From WRKB01 sp031551145 (GTDB taxonomy: Bacteria > Desulfobacterota > Desulfovibrionia > Desulfovibrionales > Desulfovibrionaceae), in NCBI GenBank assembly GCA_031551145.1, contig JAVBNZ010000009.1:1-64000 (forward strand): a DNA stretch of 64,000 bases. The letters run 5' to 3'. Below, piece by piece: positions 24,892 through 34,229 of the stretch (the first letter of the stretch is position 1; the number at the start of each line of letters is the position of its first letter). Both the position numbers and the translations under genes were made by a program. The notes under the pieces are model-generated. The model worked only from the letters and a program-made list of their open reading frames with translations. It did not search any database and had not been told where the DNA came from.

Positions 24892-27642
24892 ATGAGCATC
24901 CGGTTAATGGATTTCCTTGATCTTGAGTATCTTCAGGATATTCAAGATGCTTTTGCAAAAACCTTCTCGCTGTCCGCAGTTGTCACCCTTCCGGACGGCG
25001 TTCTGCTCACCCGAATCAGCGGGGAGAACCCCGTTTGTTCCGCTGTGCGGAAAGTTTCGCCCGCGTGTGCCTGCTTTGCCGAAAAACTGAGCATGGAGGT
25101 GGCGCGGGACATTGCGCCGCACCATGCCTATTGCGACGTGTGCGGCTTTCTCAACGGCATGTCACCCATCATCGTGAACGGACGCCATCTTGCCAACTGG
25201 GTGATTTTCCATCCCACGCAGGGAGGCGAGGACCTGGAAAGCAAGGTGCGCGGGGTCGCTCTGGAACACAACCTGGGCCCGGACGCCATGGTGCAGGAAC
25301 TGGCCAAGATGTCCAGAGTGCCCGAACAGCGCTTTTTCGCGGCCATGTCCCATTCGGAAAGCACTGTGCGCAGCCTCTCCAACCTGGCGTACAACAACAT
25401 GCTGTTGCAGGAGGAAACCGCCAACAGCAGGCGTCACGCCCAGTTGCTCCGAAAAACCGCCAAGCACCAGCAACTGCTCAACACCATCATGCACCTGCTG
25501 CTGCAAAGCCAGAATCTAAACCGTGCGCTCGGCCGTTCCCTGTCGATTATTGGTGAAACCCTGGAACTCAACGGCGTCTATATTTTTAAAAACACGCCGG
25601 ATGCACGTTTCGCCTATATCACGCACGACTGGCAAAACGGTGGACTGCCGGCCGGGTTTCCCCCCAATATATTGTCATATCAAAATGTTCCCGTGCTGCG
25701 GCGTGTGGCTAACGAACAATGCGAGGAAGAGTCCGTTGAATTTTCCCCGGATGAACGCCTGCAGTTCCAGGCATTCTGGGGCAATGTCACGGTTTTCAGG
25801 CAGGCCGTGCAGGTGGATGACCACAACGACGGCTTCATCGCCTTTGTCGACGTCGATCCCGAACGCGTCTGGACGCAGTTGGAATGCACCACCCTGGCCA
25901 ATCTCTCAAAAATACTCACCCATGTGCTGCTCCGGATACAGGTTGAAACAAAGGTCATTGATTCCATGCGGCTGCTGGAAACGGTGCTCGACAACCTTAA
26001 TGCCTGGATTTACGCCATTGACAGCGAAAACATGGAGCTGTTGTTCATCAATTCGCGCGTACGCCGGGATTTCGGCAGTGACATTATTGGAAAACACTGT
26101 TGGGAAGTCATAAAAAAAGCGGACGCTCCCTGCCCCGGCTGCCCCTGCCTGAAAAGCAAGGCCGAGGCCGATGCGGAAGGCGCGACCTATTCCTTCGAGT
26201 TTTACAGTGAAGCCCTGGGCTGCTGGATGCTGAAAAACGGCGCTCCCATGCGCTGGTCGGACGGACGCCTTGCCTATCTGGAAAGCGACGTCGACATCAC
26301 CGAAACCAAGCAGAACGAGCAGCTCATCGAATACATGGCCTGGCACGACATGCTGCTGGAACTGCCCAACCGCGACAAGTGCCAGCACGACCTTCACGCC
26401 TGCATGGAAGAGTACAGCTGGGGCAGCCTGCTTTTTCTGGATCTGGACGATTTCAAGGTTATCAACGACGCGTTCGGACATTCCTACGGCGATCAGGTGC
26501 TCAAGGCCATTGCCAGCTATTTCCGCGCTTCTCCTGAATTTTCCGGCAAAACCTACCGTTTCGGCGGAGACGAATTCGTCATTCTGCTGCCCGGCATACC
26601 CGATCAACAGGTCGATGCCCTGGCGGAAAAATTGCGTGCCCGTTTCTGCATTCCTTGGCTGCTGGACGATCACGTCTCTTTCTGCACGGCCAGTATGGGC
26701 GTGGCCCGCTTCCCCAAGGACGGCGACACCGTCAAGGAACTGATGCGCAATATCGATATCGCCCTTTACAAGGCCAAGAGCCAGGGCCGCAACTGCATTG
26801 CGCACTTTTCGAACATACAGAACGAATCCATCGTCGTGCGCCTGGAAACGGAACAGCGTCTGCGCCTTTCCGTACTGCACGGCTGCCAGGACTTCAAAAT
26901 TTTTTATCAGCCCATCATCGACATAGCCTGCGGCAAGTGGGTGGGCGCGGAGGCCCTGGTGCGCTGGGACGACACGGGCCTCGGCCTTGTTTCGCCGAAC
27001 CATTTTATTTCCCTTGCGGAATATCTCGGTCTCATCGTGCCCATAGGGGAGCATGTGCTGCGCACCGCCTGCGCGCAATGCAAACGGTGGCAGGACATGG
27101 GCGTTCCCGATTTCTACGTCAACGTCAATCTCTCCATCCGCCAGCTCTACATTCCCAATTTCATTTCCCTCATTGAAGACATTTTGCAGGAAAGCGAACT
27201 GCCCCCCCATTGCCTGACTCTGGAGATCACCGAAACTCTCGCCATGCAGGATATGGCCAATGTCTTCAAAAAACTGACGGATCTGCGCGCCATGGGCATC
27301 AAGGTGGCGATGGACGATTTCGGTACGGGCTATTCCTCGCTGGGCACACTGCGCCGCATTCCGCTTGATATTTTGAAAATCGACCGCAGTTTTATTCAAG
27401 ACATCACGTCTGTCAAATATAACCGTGCGTTTTTATACACAATAGTTGAACTTGCCCAAAGCCTGGATCTTTCCGTATGCTCTGAAGGAATTGAAACTCA
27501 GGAACAGCTTCGGATCATCTCGAATTTCGGCTGCCATACCGCACAGGGTTTTCTTTTCAGCCCGCCCGTGCCGACCGGGGAGCTGAGCGCCAAGCTGCGC
27601 GAATTGTACAATCTTCCCCTGCCCGCCCAGGCAGATACGTGA
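24892..27642 (+). CDS. PocR-PAS-GGDEF-EAL cyclic-di-GMP signalling protein
   Basis: The 916-residue protein begins with a PocR-type sensor domain (MDFLDLEYLQDIQDAF and several Cys: ACACF, YCDVCGF). A GAF-like linker and a PAS domain with a CPGCPC cluster at about 400 follow. The GGDEF domain has the intact motif GGDEF at about residues 559-563, and the EAL domain has AEALVRW near 686 and DDFGTGYSS near 807. Both catalytic motifs look intact, so it may make or degrade c-di-GMP. No RxxD inhibitory site precedes GGDEF. There is no signal peptide or membrane helix, so it is cytoplasmic. The start is either MSIRL (24892) or MDFLD (24907). Confidence 0.9.
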   Translation: MSIRLMDFLDLEYLQDIQDAFAKTFSLSAVVTLPDGVLLTRISGENPVCSAVRKVSPACACFAEKLSMEVARDIAPHHAYCDVCGFLNGMSPIIVNGRHLANWVIFHPTQGGEDLESKVRGVALEHNLGPDAMVQELAKMSRVPEQRFFAAMSHSESTVRSLSNLAYNNMLLQEETANSRRHAQLLRKTAKHQQLLNTIMHLLLQSQNLNRALGRSLSIIGETLELNGVYIFKNTPDARFAYITHDWQNGGLPAGFPPNILSYQNVPVLRRVANEQCEEESVEFSPDERLQFQAFWGNVTVFRQAVQVDDHNDGFIAFVDVDPERVWTQLECTTLANLSKILTHVLLRIQVETKVIDSMRLLETVLDNLNAWIYAIDSENMELLFINSRVRRDFGSDIIGKHCWEVIKKADAPCPGCPCLKSKAEADAEGATYSFEFYSEALGCWMLKNGAPMRWSDGRLAYLESDVDITETKQNEQLIEYMAWHDMLLELPNRDKCQHDLHACMEEYSWGSLLFLDLDDFKVINDAFGHSYGDQVLKAIASYFRASPEFSGKTYRFGGDEFVILLPGIPDQQVDALAEKLRARFCIPWLLDDHVSFCTASMGVARFPKDGDTVKELMRNIDIALYKAKSQGRNCIAHFSNIQNESIVVRLETEQRLRLSVLHGCQDFKIFYQPIIDIACGKWVGAEALVRWDDTGLGLVSPNHFISLAEYLGLIVPIGEHVLRTACAQCKRWQDMGVPDFYVNVNLSIRQLYIPNFISLIEDILQESELPPHCLTLEITETLAMQDMANVFKKLTDLRAMGIKVAMDDFGTGYSSLGTLRRIPLDILKIDRSFIQDITSVKYNRAFLYTIVELAQSLDLSVCSEGIETQEQLRIISNFGCHTAQGFLFSPPVPTGELSAKLRELYNLPLPAQADT

Positions 27643-27663
27643 CGCCGAACAGATATATATTAC

Positions 27664-27739
27664 GGGTGGTTAGCTCAGTTGGTGGAGCATCGGCCTTACA
27701 AGCCGGGGGCCGTGGGTTCAAGTCCCTCACCACCCACCA
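27664..27739 (+). tRNA. tRNA-Val(TAC)
   Basis: Acceptor GGGTGGT pairs with ACCACCC. The anticodon loop CTTACAA gives anticodon TAC. The T-arm is GTGGGTTCAAGTCCCTC and CCA is encoded. A terminator follows at once. Confidence 0.95.
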
Positions 27740-27747
27740 AAAAAAAC

Positions 27748-27786
27748 AGCAGCTTATCTCATAATCCGGGATAAGCTGCTTTTATT
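27748..27786 (+). terminator. Rho-independent terminator after tRNA-Val
   Basis: An 11-bp perfect stem AGCAGCTTATC / GATAAGCTGCT with an 11-nt loop is followed by TTTATTT. Confidence 0.9.
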
Positions 27787-27841
27787 TGTGCTGCCCGTTG
27801 CTCTCCCGACACGCCGCCGGCAAAATGTTCTCCACATCGCA

Positions 27842-29368
27842 TCAACGTATGACAATGCGCCCTGCCGGCATTCCGCAGCCGGCCGCGCTCTTTTCGCGCA
27901 TCCGTTCCGTGAAGGCCTCGTGCAGCGGCCCGAAAGCCCTGGCTTCCGCCGCACCGGCGAAAACCGGGTAGCCGTCTCCGCCGTGGAGCGTGAAATCCGT
28001 CAGGGCGAGTGTATACAGGCCGTCGTCCTCAAGGGGTTCGCCGTTTTCAAGGCGCGCGCGCACCACGCGTCTGCCTGGCGGGTTGTCCGCCTTCACTTCC
28101 ACCTTCATGCCGGAAAGCTGCGGAAAGCCGCCGGACGTGCCCGGCAGCCCGGCAAAACCCCGTTCCAGCGCAGCGCGTATTTCTCTGCCGTTCGCCCGCA
28201 GAGTCATGATATTATTGTTGTAAGGGAGCACGGCCAACACATTGCCGAGCGTGACCGGCCCCCGCCTGACTCCTTCGCGTATGCCGCCCGCGTTCATGAT
28301 AGCGATGTCCGCGCCGCCGGCCGCGCGCAGGGCATCGGCAACCAGATCGCCGAGCGCGGTTTCGCGCGTCCGCAATACATCGCCCGCGCCGGGCAAATCC
28401 ACGGAGCACTCGGCAACGACTTGACCGAAGCGCTTTTGCAGATCCTTTTCCAATGCGGCGAGCCGGCCGGCCACAACCGGATCGGGCGGCAAAGAAGCGA
28501 AATCGGCCTTGGAAAGCAAACGGTTGTTCCGGCGCGTCACGGCCTTTTTTTCCGTATCATAAACGAGAGTGAGCATGCCCACGTGCTCGCCGTACTTCCC
28601 GCTGCTCACCAGTGCCGCCCGGCCGGGCGAAAGATCCTCCACCACCAGGTGGCTGTGCCCGTCGAGCACCGCGTCAATGCCGGGCAGAGCGGCGATCTCG
28701 GAACTGCGGCATGAAACCGAGGGGTCACTCCCCAAGTGGGTGAGCGCCACGACGATCCCGCAGCCCTCGGCCCTGAATTGCCGCGTCATATCTCCGGCGA
28801 CTTCGACCGGGTCAAGGAAGTCGAGTCCCTCGACGGCGCGCGGGTCGGTTCCTGTTTTCGTGTCCGGCGTGCTCAGACCGAAAAGGCAGATCTTGCCTCC
28901 GGACGTCTTGACTATGAGCGACGGCGCGGCAAGAAACGCGCCGTCCTTTTTCCGCACGTTGGCGGACAGGATGAGCATGGGGCCGGGCGCCGCCGAAGCC
29001 TCGCCCATTCTCTTTTCGAGCACTGCCGTACCGTAGGTGAACTCGTGGTTGCCGAGCGCGGCGGCCTGATAGCCGCTCTGCTTCATGAGCGCCGTGACGT
29101 CCTTGCCCTGGGTGACGACCGCCGCGGGCAGGCCGTCCAGAAAATCCCCGGAATCCACGAGCAGGGCTTCGGGATGTTTCTTTTTCAGAGCCGCGACCAG
29201 GTCCAGGCCTATAACCTCTCTTTGGGAGATAATCCGGCCGTGGGTGTCGGTGGTGTAGAGCAGAGTGACGTCACTCTCTCTGCCGGCGCAGCCGCCGAGC
29301 AGGAGAAACACGAACAAGACAAAAGCCGTACTGTGGCAACGACAACGAAGCATGCCGCTTTTGCGCAT
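27842..29368 (-). CDS. 5'-nucleotidase/UshA-family lipoprotein
   Basis: The 508-residue protein carries a lipoprotein signal with lipobox LLGGC (Cys27). It then has the calcineurin-like metallophosphatase motifs DTHG (41-44), DSGDFLDG (72-79) and GNHEF (106-110). The C-terminal half is the 5'-nucleotidase substrate domain (MNAGGIREGVRRGPVT, NNIMTLRANG). It probably dephosphorylates nucleotides or related phosphoesters in the periplasm, feeding purine and pyrimidine salvage. GAGGAG lies 8 bp upstream of the ATG. Confidence 0.9.
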   Translation of the reverse strand: MRKSGMLRCRCHSTAFVLFVFLLLGGCAGRESDVTLLYTTDTHGRIISQREVIGLDLVAALKKKHPEALLVDSGDFLDGLPAAVVTQGKDVTALMKQSGYQAAALGNHEFTYGTAVLEKRMGEASAAPGPMLILSANVRKKDGAFLAAPSLIVKTSGGKICLFGLSTPDTKTGTDPRAVEGLDFLDPVEVAGDMTRQFRAEGCGIVVALTHLGSDPSVSCRSSEIAALPGIDAVLDGHSHLVVEDLSPGRAALVSSGKYGEHVGMLTLVYDTEKKAVTRRNNRLLSKADFASLPPDPVVAGRLAALEKDLQKRFGQVVAECSVDLPGAGDVLRTRETALGDLVADALRAAGGADIAIMNAGGIREGVRRGPVTLGNVLAVLPYNNNIMTLRANGREIRAALERGFAGLPGTSGGFPQLSGMKVEVKADNPPGRRVVRARLENGEPLEDDGLYTLALTDFTLHGGDGYPVFAGAAEARAFGPLHEAFTERMREKSAAGCGMPAGRIVIR

Positions 29369-29455
29369 AAAGGGGGCTCCTCAAATCACCGCCTCAGGCG
29401 GCGATGGGGATTACCGGCGTTTTTGGCGGCCGCTTTTTCCAATCCGCCCCGCCTC

Positions 29456-30634
29456 TTAGCTCAGCGCGGCCGCGCCCGTCGGGCAGGCACAGGCGCAGAG
29501 ACCGCAGCCGTCGCACAGTTCCGGGTTGACAACAGCGTCCTTTCCCGTGCGTTCTATCGCGCTGTACCCGGATTCCGCGCACAGTTCCAAACACTTGCCG
29601 CAGGACGCGCAGTGTTCGGGATCAATGCGCGCCGTTTTGCGCGGGCCGCCGGCCACGTCGCCGTGCGCGGTCATCTTGCCGAGCGCCGCGTCGCGCAGAT
29701 CCGCGAGACAGCGCCCTGTTGCCGTCAGATAGTCCGTCAAACCGTCCAACATGGCCCGGATCACGCCGTAGCCGTTGAGCATGACCTCCGTGCAAACCTG
29801 CACGGCGCTGCCGCCCATGGCCAGATATTCCGCCGCGTCCTTCCAGGAGGATATGCCGCCCATGGCCAGCACGGGCAAACCCGTGGCCGCCCTGATCTGC
29901 GCCACGCAACGCAGGCCTATGGGCTTGACCGCTCTGCCGGAATAGCCGCCGAAAGCGCTGCGGCCGCCCACCGAGGGCAGGGGGGAAAGAGTGTCCAGAT
30001 CCACTCCCACCAGACACTGCACGGTGTTGATGGCCGAAAGGCCGTCCGCTCCGGCCCGCTTGACCGCCGAGGCCACAGCCGCGATGTCCGTTACATTCGG
30101 GGAGAGTTTGACGAAAACCGGAACCCGCGCCGTCTCTTTGACCCATCCCGTAATCGTCGCCGCAAGTTCGGGGTCCGTGCCTATGGCCATGCCCAGGCCT
30201 TTCTCGGGCATGCCGTGCGGGCAGGAAAAATTGAGTTCAAAAGCGTCGATCGGCTCGGCCTGAAGATAGTCCGCCAGTTCCTGCCAGGCGTCGCACTCCG
30301 TCGGGGCCATGATGCTGGCGATAACGGCTTTGCGCGGAAACTCCCGTTTCAGTTCCGCAATGCCTTGTTTCCAATAGCTTCGCGGCTTTCTGCTCAAAAG
30401 TTCGATGTTCTCAAACCCGATGATCTTTCTCTTGTCATCGCGCAGCACGGCAAAACGCGGAGAGGCGTCGCGCAGGCTCTCCCCCGTCGGGCTGATGGTC
30501 TTGAGCACGGCCCCCGCCCAGCCCAGGCCGAAGGCCTTGCGTATGCTCCCGATATCGGCCGTGGGCGGCGCCGAGGCCAGCAAAAAAGGATTCTCAAAAG
30601 TGATTCCGGCAACCTGCGTTTCCAGTGTTTTCAC
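29456..30634 (-). CDS. PreA-like dihydropyrimidine dehydrogenase / dihydroorotate-dehydrogenase-family protein
   Basis: A GTG start (AAGGAG 6 bp upstream) gives 392 residues. The main part is an FMN-binding DHOD-like barrel (ITFENPFLLASAPPT, FELNFSCPHGMPEKG, AMGGISSWKDAAEYLAMG). The C-terminus is a two-cluster ferredoxin domain (CASCGKCLELC and CDGCGLCACACP). This is the layout of PreA, the catalytic subunit of NAD-dependent dihydropyrimidine dehydrogenase. The flavin partner PreT is not adjacent, so the electron donor is unclear. A different pyrimidine or unrelated substrate cannot be excluded. Confidence 0.8.
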   Translation of the reverse strand: MKTLETQVAGITFENPFLLASAPPTADIGSIRKAFGLGWAGAVLKTISPTGESLRDASPRFAVLRDDKRKIIGFENIELLSRKPRSYWKQGIAELKREFPRKAVIASIMAPTECDAWQELADYLQAEPIDAFELNFSCPHGMPEKGLGMAIGTDPELAATITGWVKETARVPVFVKLSPNVTDIAAVASAVKRAGADGLSAINTVQCLVGVDLDTLSPLPSVGGRSAFGGYSGRAVKPIGLRCVAQIRAATGLPVLAMGGISSWKDAAEYLAMGGSAVQVCTEVMLNGYGVIRAMLDGLTDYLTATGRCLADLRDAALGKMTAHGDVAGGPRKTARIDPEHCASCGKCLELCAESGYSAIERTGKDAVVNPELCDGCGLCACACPTGAAALS

Positions 30635-30647
30635 CCGTTTCTCCTTA

Positions 30648-32234
30648 TCATGCCTGTACGGGAACCCCGCGCAACAGCGCCTTTGCCCGGGGCAGGGCAT
30701 GGGCGATCTCGCCCGCGCTGTTGCCCCGATCGGGAAAGCGTTCGGCCAAAATCTCTCCGGCCCGGATGTGCAGCAGCACGCCGAGCGCGGCGGCCGCAAG
30801 CGGCGGGCAGCCCTGGCCGAGCAAACTGCCGATGCAGCCGGCAAGCACGTCGCCCGAGCCTCCCACTGCCAGGCAGGGCACATGGTGGGGAGCGATGATC
30901 GCCGGCTGCCCGCGTCTGCCTATCAGCGTCCCCGCGCCCTTGAGCGCCCAGAGGCCGGGATGCAGAGCGCAAAGCGCTTTCAGGGCGGCAAAGCGGTCCT
31001 CCTGCACGCGGCGCGCGCTTATGCCGAGCAGCAGGCCGGCCTCGCCGGGATGGGGGGTCAGAATATCCCTGTCCGTCACATCGTCCAGGGGGGCGTTTCC
31101 CTTGGCGAGCAGCGCGAGCGCGTCGGCGTCCAATACCAGAGGGGGCCTGCCCGGCAGGCGCAGCAAGGCGGCAAGCACCCCGCCGGCTTCGGGCGAACGC
31201 CCCATGCCCGGTCCGGCCACGACGGCGCCGGCTCCGGCGACGAGGGAGAAAAACTCATCCCGGCCGCCGTCCTCCAACGCCTCTTTCCAGGAAAATCCCC
31301 GGCCGAGCGCGCGGGTGAGAATATCCGGCATGCCGGCCTTGATTTCCGCGCACAACCCGCCCGGCGCGGCCACGCTCACCAGGCCCGAACCCGTGCGCAA
31401 CGCGGCCAGGGCGGCCAGATGCGCCGCACCGGTCAGCCCCACCGAGCCGCCGAGCACAAGAATATGCCCGAAGCTGCCCTTATACGCGCCCGGCGCGATC
31501 GCGGGCAAAAGAGGAGCACAGGAAGCGTCGAGCAGACGGAAAGAAGCGGGATACATGCGCCGCACAGCCTTTGGTATGCCGATGCGCCGCACGACAAGCC
31601 TGCCGATGAACGCGGCGGCTTCGGGCAGCACCAGCCCCGGCTTGGCCGCTTCAAAGCAGACCGTAACCCGCGCCCGCACGGCTGCGGGACCGGGCAGGCC
31701 GCGCAGGGAGTCCAATCCCGAGGGCACATCCAGCGCCAGCACAAAACTTCCGGCCTGGGCATTGATTTCTTCGACCAGAGCCCGCATATCGTCCCGCAAC
31801 TGCCCGGTAAAGCCCGTGCCGAGCAGGCCGTCGACGATGATGTCCGGCCGCAGCCACTCCACAGGTCTGCGCCCGGCCGGGGCCAGGGCCGGAATAAAGG
31901 GAACGCCGCAGGCCCGCGCCAGGCGCAGGTGCCGCGCCGCAGCGCCCTTGTAGTGGCCTAGGGGACGAGTATGCAGCACCAGGGGCTGCGCGCCCTGATC
32001 CTTGAGATGCCGGGCCAGGCAGGCCGCATCGCCGCCGTTGTTGCCCGCGCCCATATACAGCAGAACGCGCGCTCCCGCGAGGGGGCCTGCGCATTCTTCC
32101 AACGTGTGCAGGGCTTCGCGCGCCGCGTTTTCCATCAACAGCATTTCGGGCAGGCCGAATTCCACGGCGGCTTTGTCCCAGCGCCCCATTTCCACGGGCG
32201 TGGGCAAATCGGGAAGCAGAGAGAGCGTGTTCAC
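30648..32234 (-). CDS. nnr: Bifunctional NAD(P)H-hydrate epimerase/dehydratase
   Basis: The 528-residue fusion repairs hydrated NAD(P)H. The N-terminal YjeF epimerase domain has LLMENAAREAL and GAGNNGGD. The C-terminal ribokinase-like dehydratase domain has GSFGHILVLGGS, GPGMGRS, TPHPGEAGLLLG and the catalytic GGSGDVLAG. The start is GTG at 32234, which overlaps the acpS stop (GTGA) and has GGAG 5 bp upstream. The pairing acpS-nnr is common in bacteria. Confidence 0.93.
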   Translation of the reverse strand: MNTLSLLPDLPTPVEMGRWDKAAVEFGLPEMLLMENAAREALHTLEECAGPLAGARVLLYMGAGNNGGDAACLARHLKDQGAQPLVLHTRPLGHYKGAAARHLRLARACGVPFIPALAPAGRRPVEWLRPDIIVDGLLGTGFTGQLRDDMRALVEEINAQAGSFVLALDVPSGLDSLRGLPGPAAVRARVTVCFEAAKPGLVLPEAAAFIGRLVVRRIGIPKAVRRMYPASFRLLDASCAPLLPAIAPGAYKGSFGHILVLGGSVGLTGAAHLAALAALRTGSGLVSVAAPGGLCAEIKAGMPDILTRALGRGFSWKEALEDGGRDEFFSLVAGAGAVVAGPGMGRSPEAGGVLAALLRLPGRPPLVLDADALALLAKGNAPLDDVTDRDILTPHPGEAGLLLGISARRVQEDRFAALKALCALHPGLWALKGAGTLIGRRGQPAIIAPHHVPCLAVGGSGDVLAGCIGSLLGQGCPPLAAAALGVLLHIRAGEILAERFPDRGNSAGEIAHALPRAKALLRGVPVQA

Positions 32235-32611
32235 GGCGACTCCAGAATCACCACGGCCGCGGCCGTGTGCTTGGCGTGCGTCAGGCTTACGTGCGCGCAC
32301 CCGGCCCCTGTTTCCGCAAACACTTCCGCCGCTCGGCCGTGGAACACGATTTCCGGCCGGCCGGAAGGCAGGCTGCGCACCTCAAGATCGCGCAGGGTAA
32401 CGCCCTGGGCGAAGCCCGTGCCCAAGGCTTTGGCGGCGGCCTCCTTGGCCGCGAAACGGGCCGCCAGCCAGGCGACGGCGGTCGGGCCGGCGGGCATGGC
32501 GTCCAATTCCTCCTCACGAAGGAGTTTTTCCGCAAAATTTCGGCCAAAACGCTCCAGCGCGGCCGCCATGCGCTCCAGTTCCACCAGATCAATGCCGAGT
32601 CCGACAATCAC
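32231..32611 (-). CDS. acpS: Holo-[acyl-carrier-protein] synthase
   Basis: The 126-residue product has the AcpS signatures GLGIDLVELERM and RFAAKEAAAKALGTG, which contain the metal-binding Asp and Glu. It attaches 4'-phosphopantetheine to acyl carrier protein. It is translationally coupled to nnr and divergent from ugd. Confidence 0.95.
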   Translation of the reverse strand: MIVGLGIDLVELERMAAALERFGRNFAEKLLREEELDAMPAGPTAVAWLAARFAAKEAAAKALGTGFAQGVTLRDLEVRSLPSGRPEIVFHGRAAEVFAETGAGCAHVSLTHAKHTAAAVVILESP

Positions 32612-32640
32612 ACCGCATCCTCCCGGCTTGCGCGGAATGT

Positions 32641-32695
32641 AGAGAAATCGTATTTCTCTTGTGCCTTTGACAAGCCGTGCTCGTCAATATAAGAA
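32641..32695 (+). promoter_or_regulatory. Candidate ugd promoter with upstream inverted repeat
   Basis: A perfect inverted repeat AGAGAAAT-cgt-ATTTCTCT (32641-32659) is followed by TTGACA (32667-32672) and either TATAAG (15-bp spacer) or TAAGAA (17-bp spacer). It lies in the acpS/ugd divergent gap, so it could be an operator for either gene. Confidence 0.4.
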
Positions 32696-32801
32696 GTTTT
32701 TTTTCGCACAACGGCCGATGCGGCCCCGAAAAAAAACGACGGGCATGAAGCCGCCGCTTACCCCGCGACACATCCATTCTCCGTTGCGAGAGAGGTAGAC
32801 C

Positions 32802-34136
32802 ATGAGATTGTGCATCATCGGAACCGGCTATGTGGGATTGGTCAGCGCCGCCTGTTTTGCGGAAATGGGCAACGACGTGGCCTGCGTGGACGTGAACCCC
32901 GAAGTCGTGGCCCGTCTGGAACGGGGCGAAGTGCATATTTATGAGCCCGGTCTGGACGTGCTTGTGAAGCGCAACCACAAAGACGGCCGCCTGCGCTTCA
33001 CCACCGATCTCGGCACGGGTCTGCGCGACGCGGAACTGGCTTTCATTTGCGTGGGCACTCCGTCCGGGGAAGACGGCTCCTGCGATCTTTCCTATGTGGA
33101 GGCCGTGGCGCGGCAGATCGGGCGAACCATGCAGAACGCCCTGATCGTCGTGGACAAGTCCACCGTGCCCGTGGGCACGGCCGACAAGGTGCGCGCGCTG
33201 ATCAAAGAGGAACTGGATCGCCGGGGCTCGGATCTGCCCTACGACGTGGTTTCCAACCCGGAATTTTTGAAGGAAGGCGACGCCGTCAACGACTTTATGA
33301 AGCCCGACCGCGTGGTGGTGGGCACCCACGACGAGCGCAGCGCCTCGCTCATGAAGGAACTGTATTCGCCCTTTGCCCGCAGCCGCGACAAGCTCATCGT
33401 CATGGGCGTACGCAGCGCCGAAATGACCAAGTACGCCGCCAACTGCATGCTGGCGACCAAAATATCCTTCATCAACGAAATCGCCGGTATCTGCGAAAAA
33501 GTAGGAGCCAACGTGCGCGACGTGCGCACCGGCATAGGCGCGGACAAACGCATAGGCTACCACTTTATCTATCCCGGCATGGGTTACGGCGGCTCCTGTT
33601 TCCCCAAGGACGTCAAGGCTCTTATCCACACCGCGCACGGGGTCGCCATGCGGCCCGAACTGCTGGAAGCCGTGGAGCTTGTCAACGCGCGCCAAAAACG
33701 CCACATGGCCGTGCGCATCCGCGAATATTTCGCGCCGCAGGGCGGGGTGAAAGGCAAAACGCTCGCGCTCTGGGGTCTGGCTTTCAAAGCCAATACCGAC
33801 GACATGCGCGAGGCGGCCTCCCTCTCCGTAATCGAGGATCTGACGGCGCACGGCATGCGCGTGCGCGCCTTTGACCCCGTGGCCGGAACCAACGCCGCCG
33901 CCCTGCTTGCCGGCAATCCCCTGGTGGAAATCGTCGATTCCCAGTACGCGGCCTGCGAAGGCGCCCAGGCTCTGCTTGTGGGCACGGAATGGAACCAGTT
34001 CCGCAACCCGGATTTCGAGCGTCTGAAAAAGCTGCTCAGCGCTCCCCTGCTCTTTGACGGGCGCAACCTCTATTCCCCACAGCGTATGGCCGAGCGCGGC
34101 TTCGCCTATTTCTGCGTGGGGTTGGGAGCGGCATAA
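32802..34136 (+). CDS. ugd: UDP-glucose 6-dehydrogenase
   Basis: The 444-residue NAD-dependent enzyme has the Rossmann start IIGTGYVGLVSAACFAEMG, the substrate motif NPEFLKEGDAVNDF, and the catalytic Cys266 in GYGGSCFPKD. It oxidises UDP-glucose to UDP-glucuronate for surface polysaccharides. It is monocistronic here, flanked by its own promoter candidate and a terminator. The polysaccharide export gene at 45.6 kb may belong to the same envelope process. Confidence 0.96.
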   Translation: MRLCIIGTGYVGLVSAACFAEMGNDVACVDVNPEVVARLERGEVHIYEPGLDVLVKRNHKDGRLRFTTDLGTGLRDAELAFICVGTPSGEDGSCDLSYVEAVARQIGRTMQNALIVVDKSTVPVGTADKVRALIKEELDRRGSDLPYDVVSNPEFLKEGDAVNDFMKPDRVVVGTHDERSASLMKELYSPFARSRDKLIVMGVRSAEMTKYAANCMLATKISFINEIAGICEKVGANVRDVRTGIGADKRIGYHFIYPGMGYGGSCFPKDVKALIHTAHGVAMRPELLEAVELVNARQKRHMAVRIREYFAPQGGVKGKTLALWGLAFKANTDDMREAASLSVIEDLTAHGMRVRAFDPVAGTNAAALLAGNPLVEIVDSQYAACEGAQALLVGTEWNQFRNPDFERLKKLLSAPLLFDGRNLYSPQRMAERGFAYFCVGLGAA

Positions 34137-34165
34137 AAAAAATCAAGGGGGCGCGTCGCCCCCTC
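34133..34165 (-). terminator. Terminator after the aminotransferase gene
   Basis: The stem GGGGGCG/CGCCCCC (34147-34163, loop of 3) is followed on the minus strand by TTGATTTTTTTT. Confidence 0.8.
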
Positions 34166-34186
34166 AAACTTTCTCTGACAGAAGCT

Positions 34187-34229
34187 CGGGGGGAGAGAAA
34201 CCGTGTGTTTCCCTCCCCCGAAGTTTTTT
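34187..34229 (+). terminator. Terminator after ugd
   Basis: A long imperfect stem (34187-34201 with 34207-34220) is followed on the plus strand by six T residues. The T-tract reaches the stop codon of the convergent aminotransferase gene. Confidence 0.7.

Noticed and set aside
27651..27663. AT-rich ATATATATTA as a -10 box for tRNA-Val
   Set aside because: It is only a few bases from the tRNA and has no -35 partner; transcription would start inside the tRNA.
24735..27739. Genomic island integrated at tRNA-Leu or tRNA-Val
   Set aside because: No integrase gene, no duplicated tRNA end and no compositional shift were seen.
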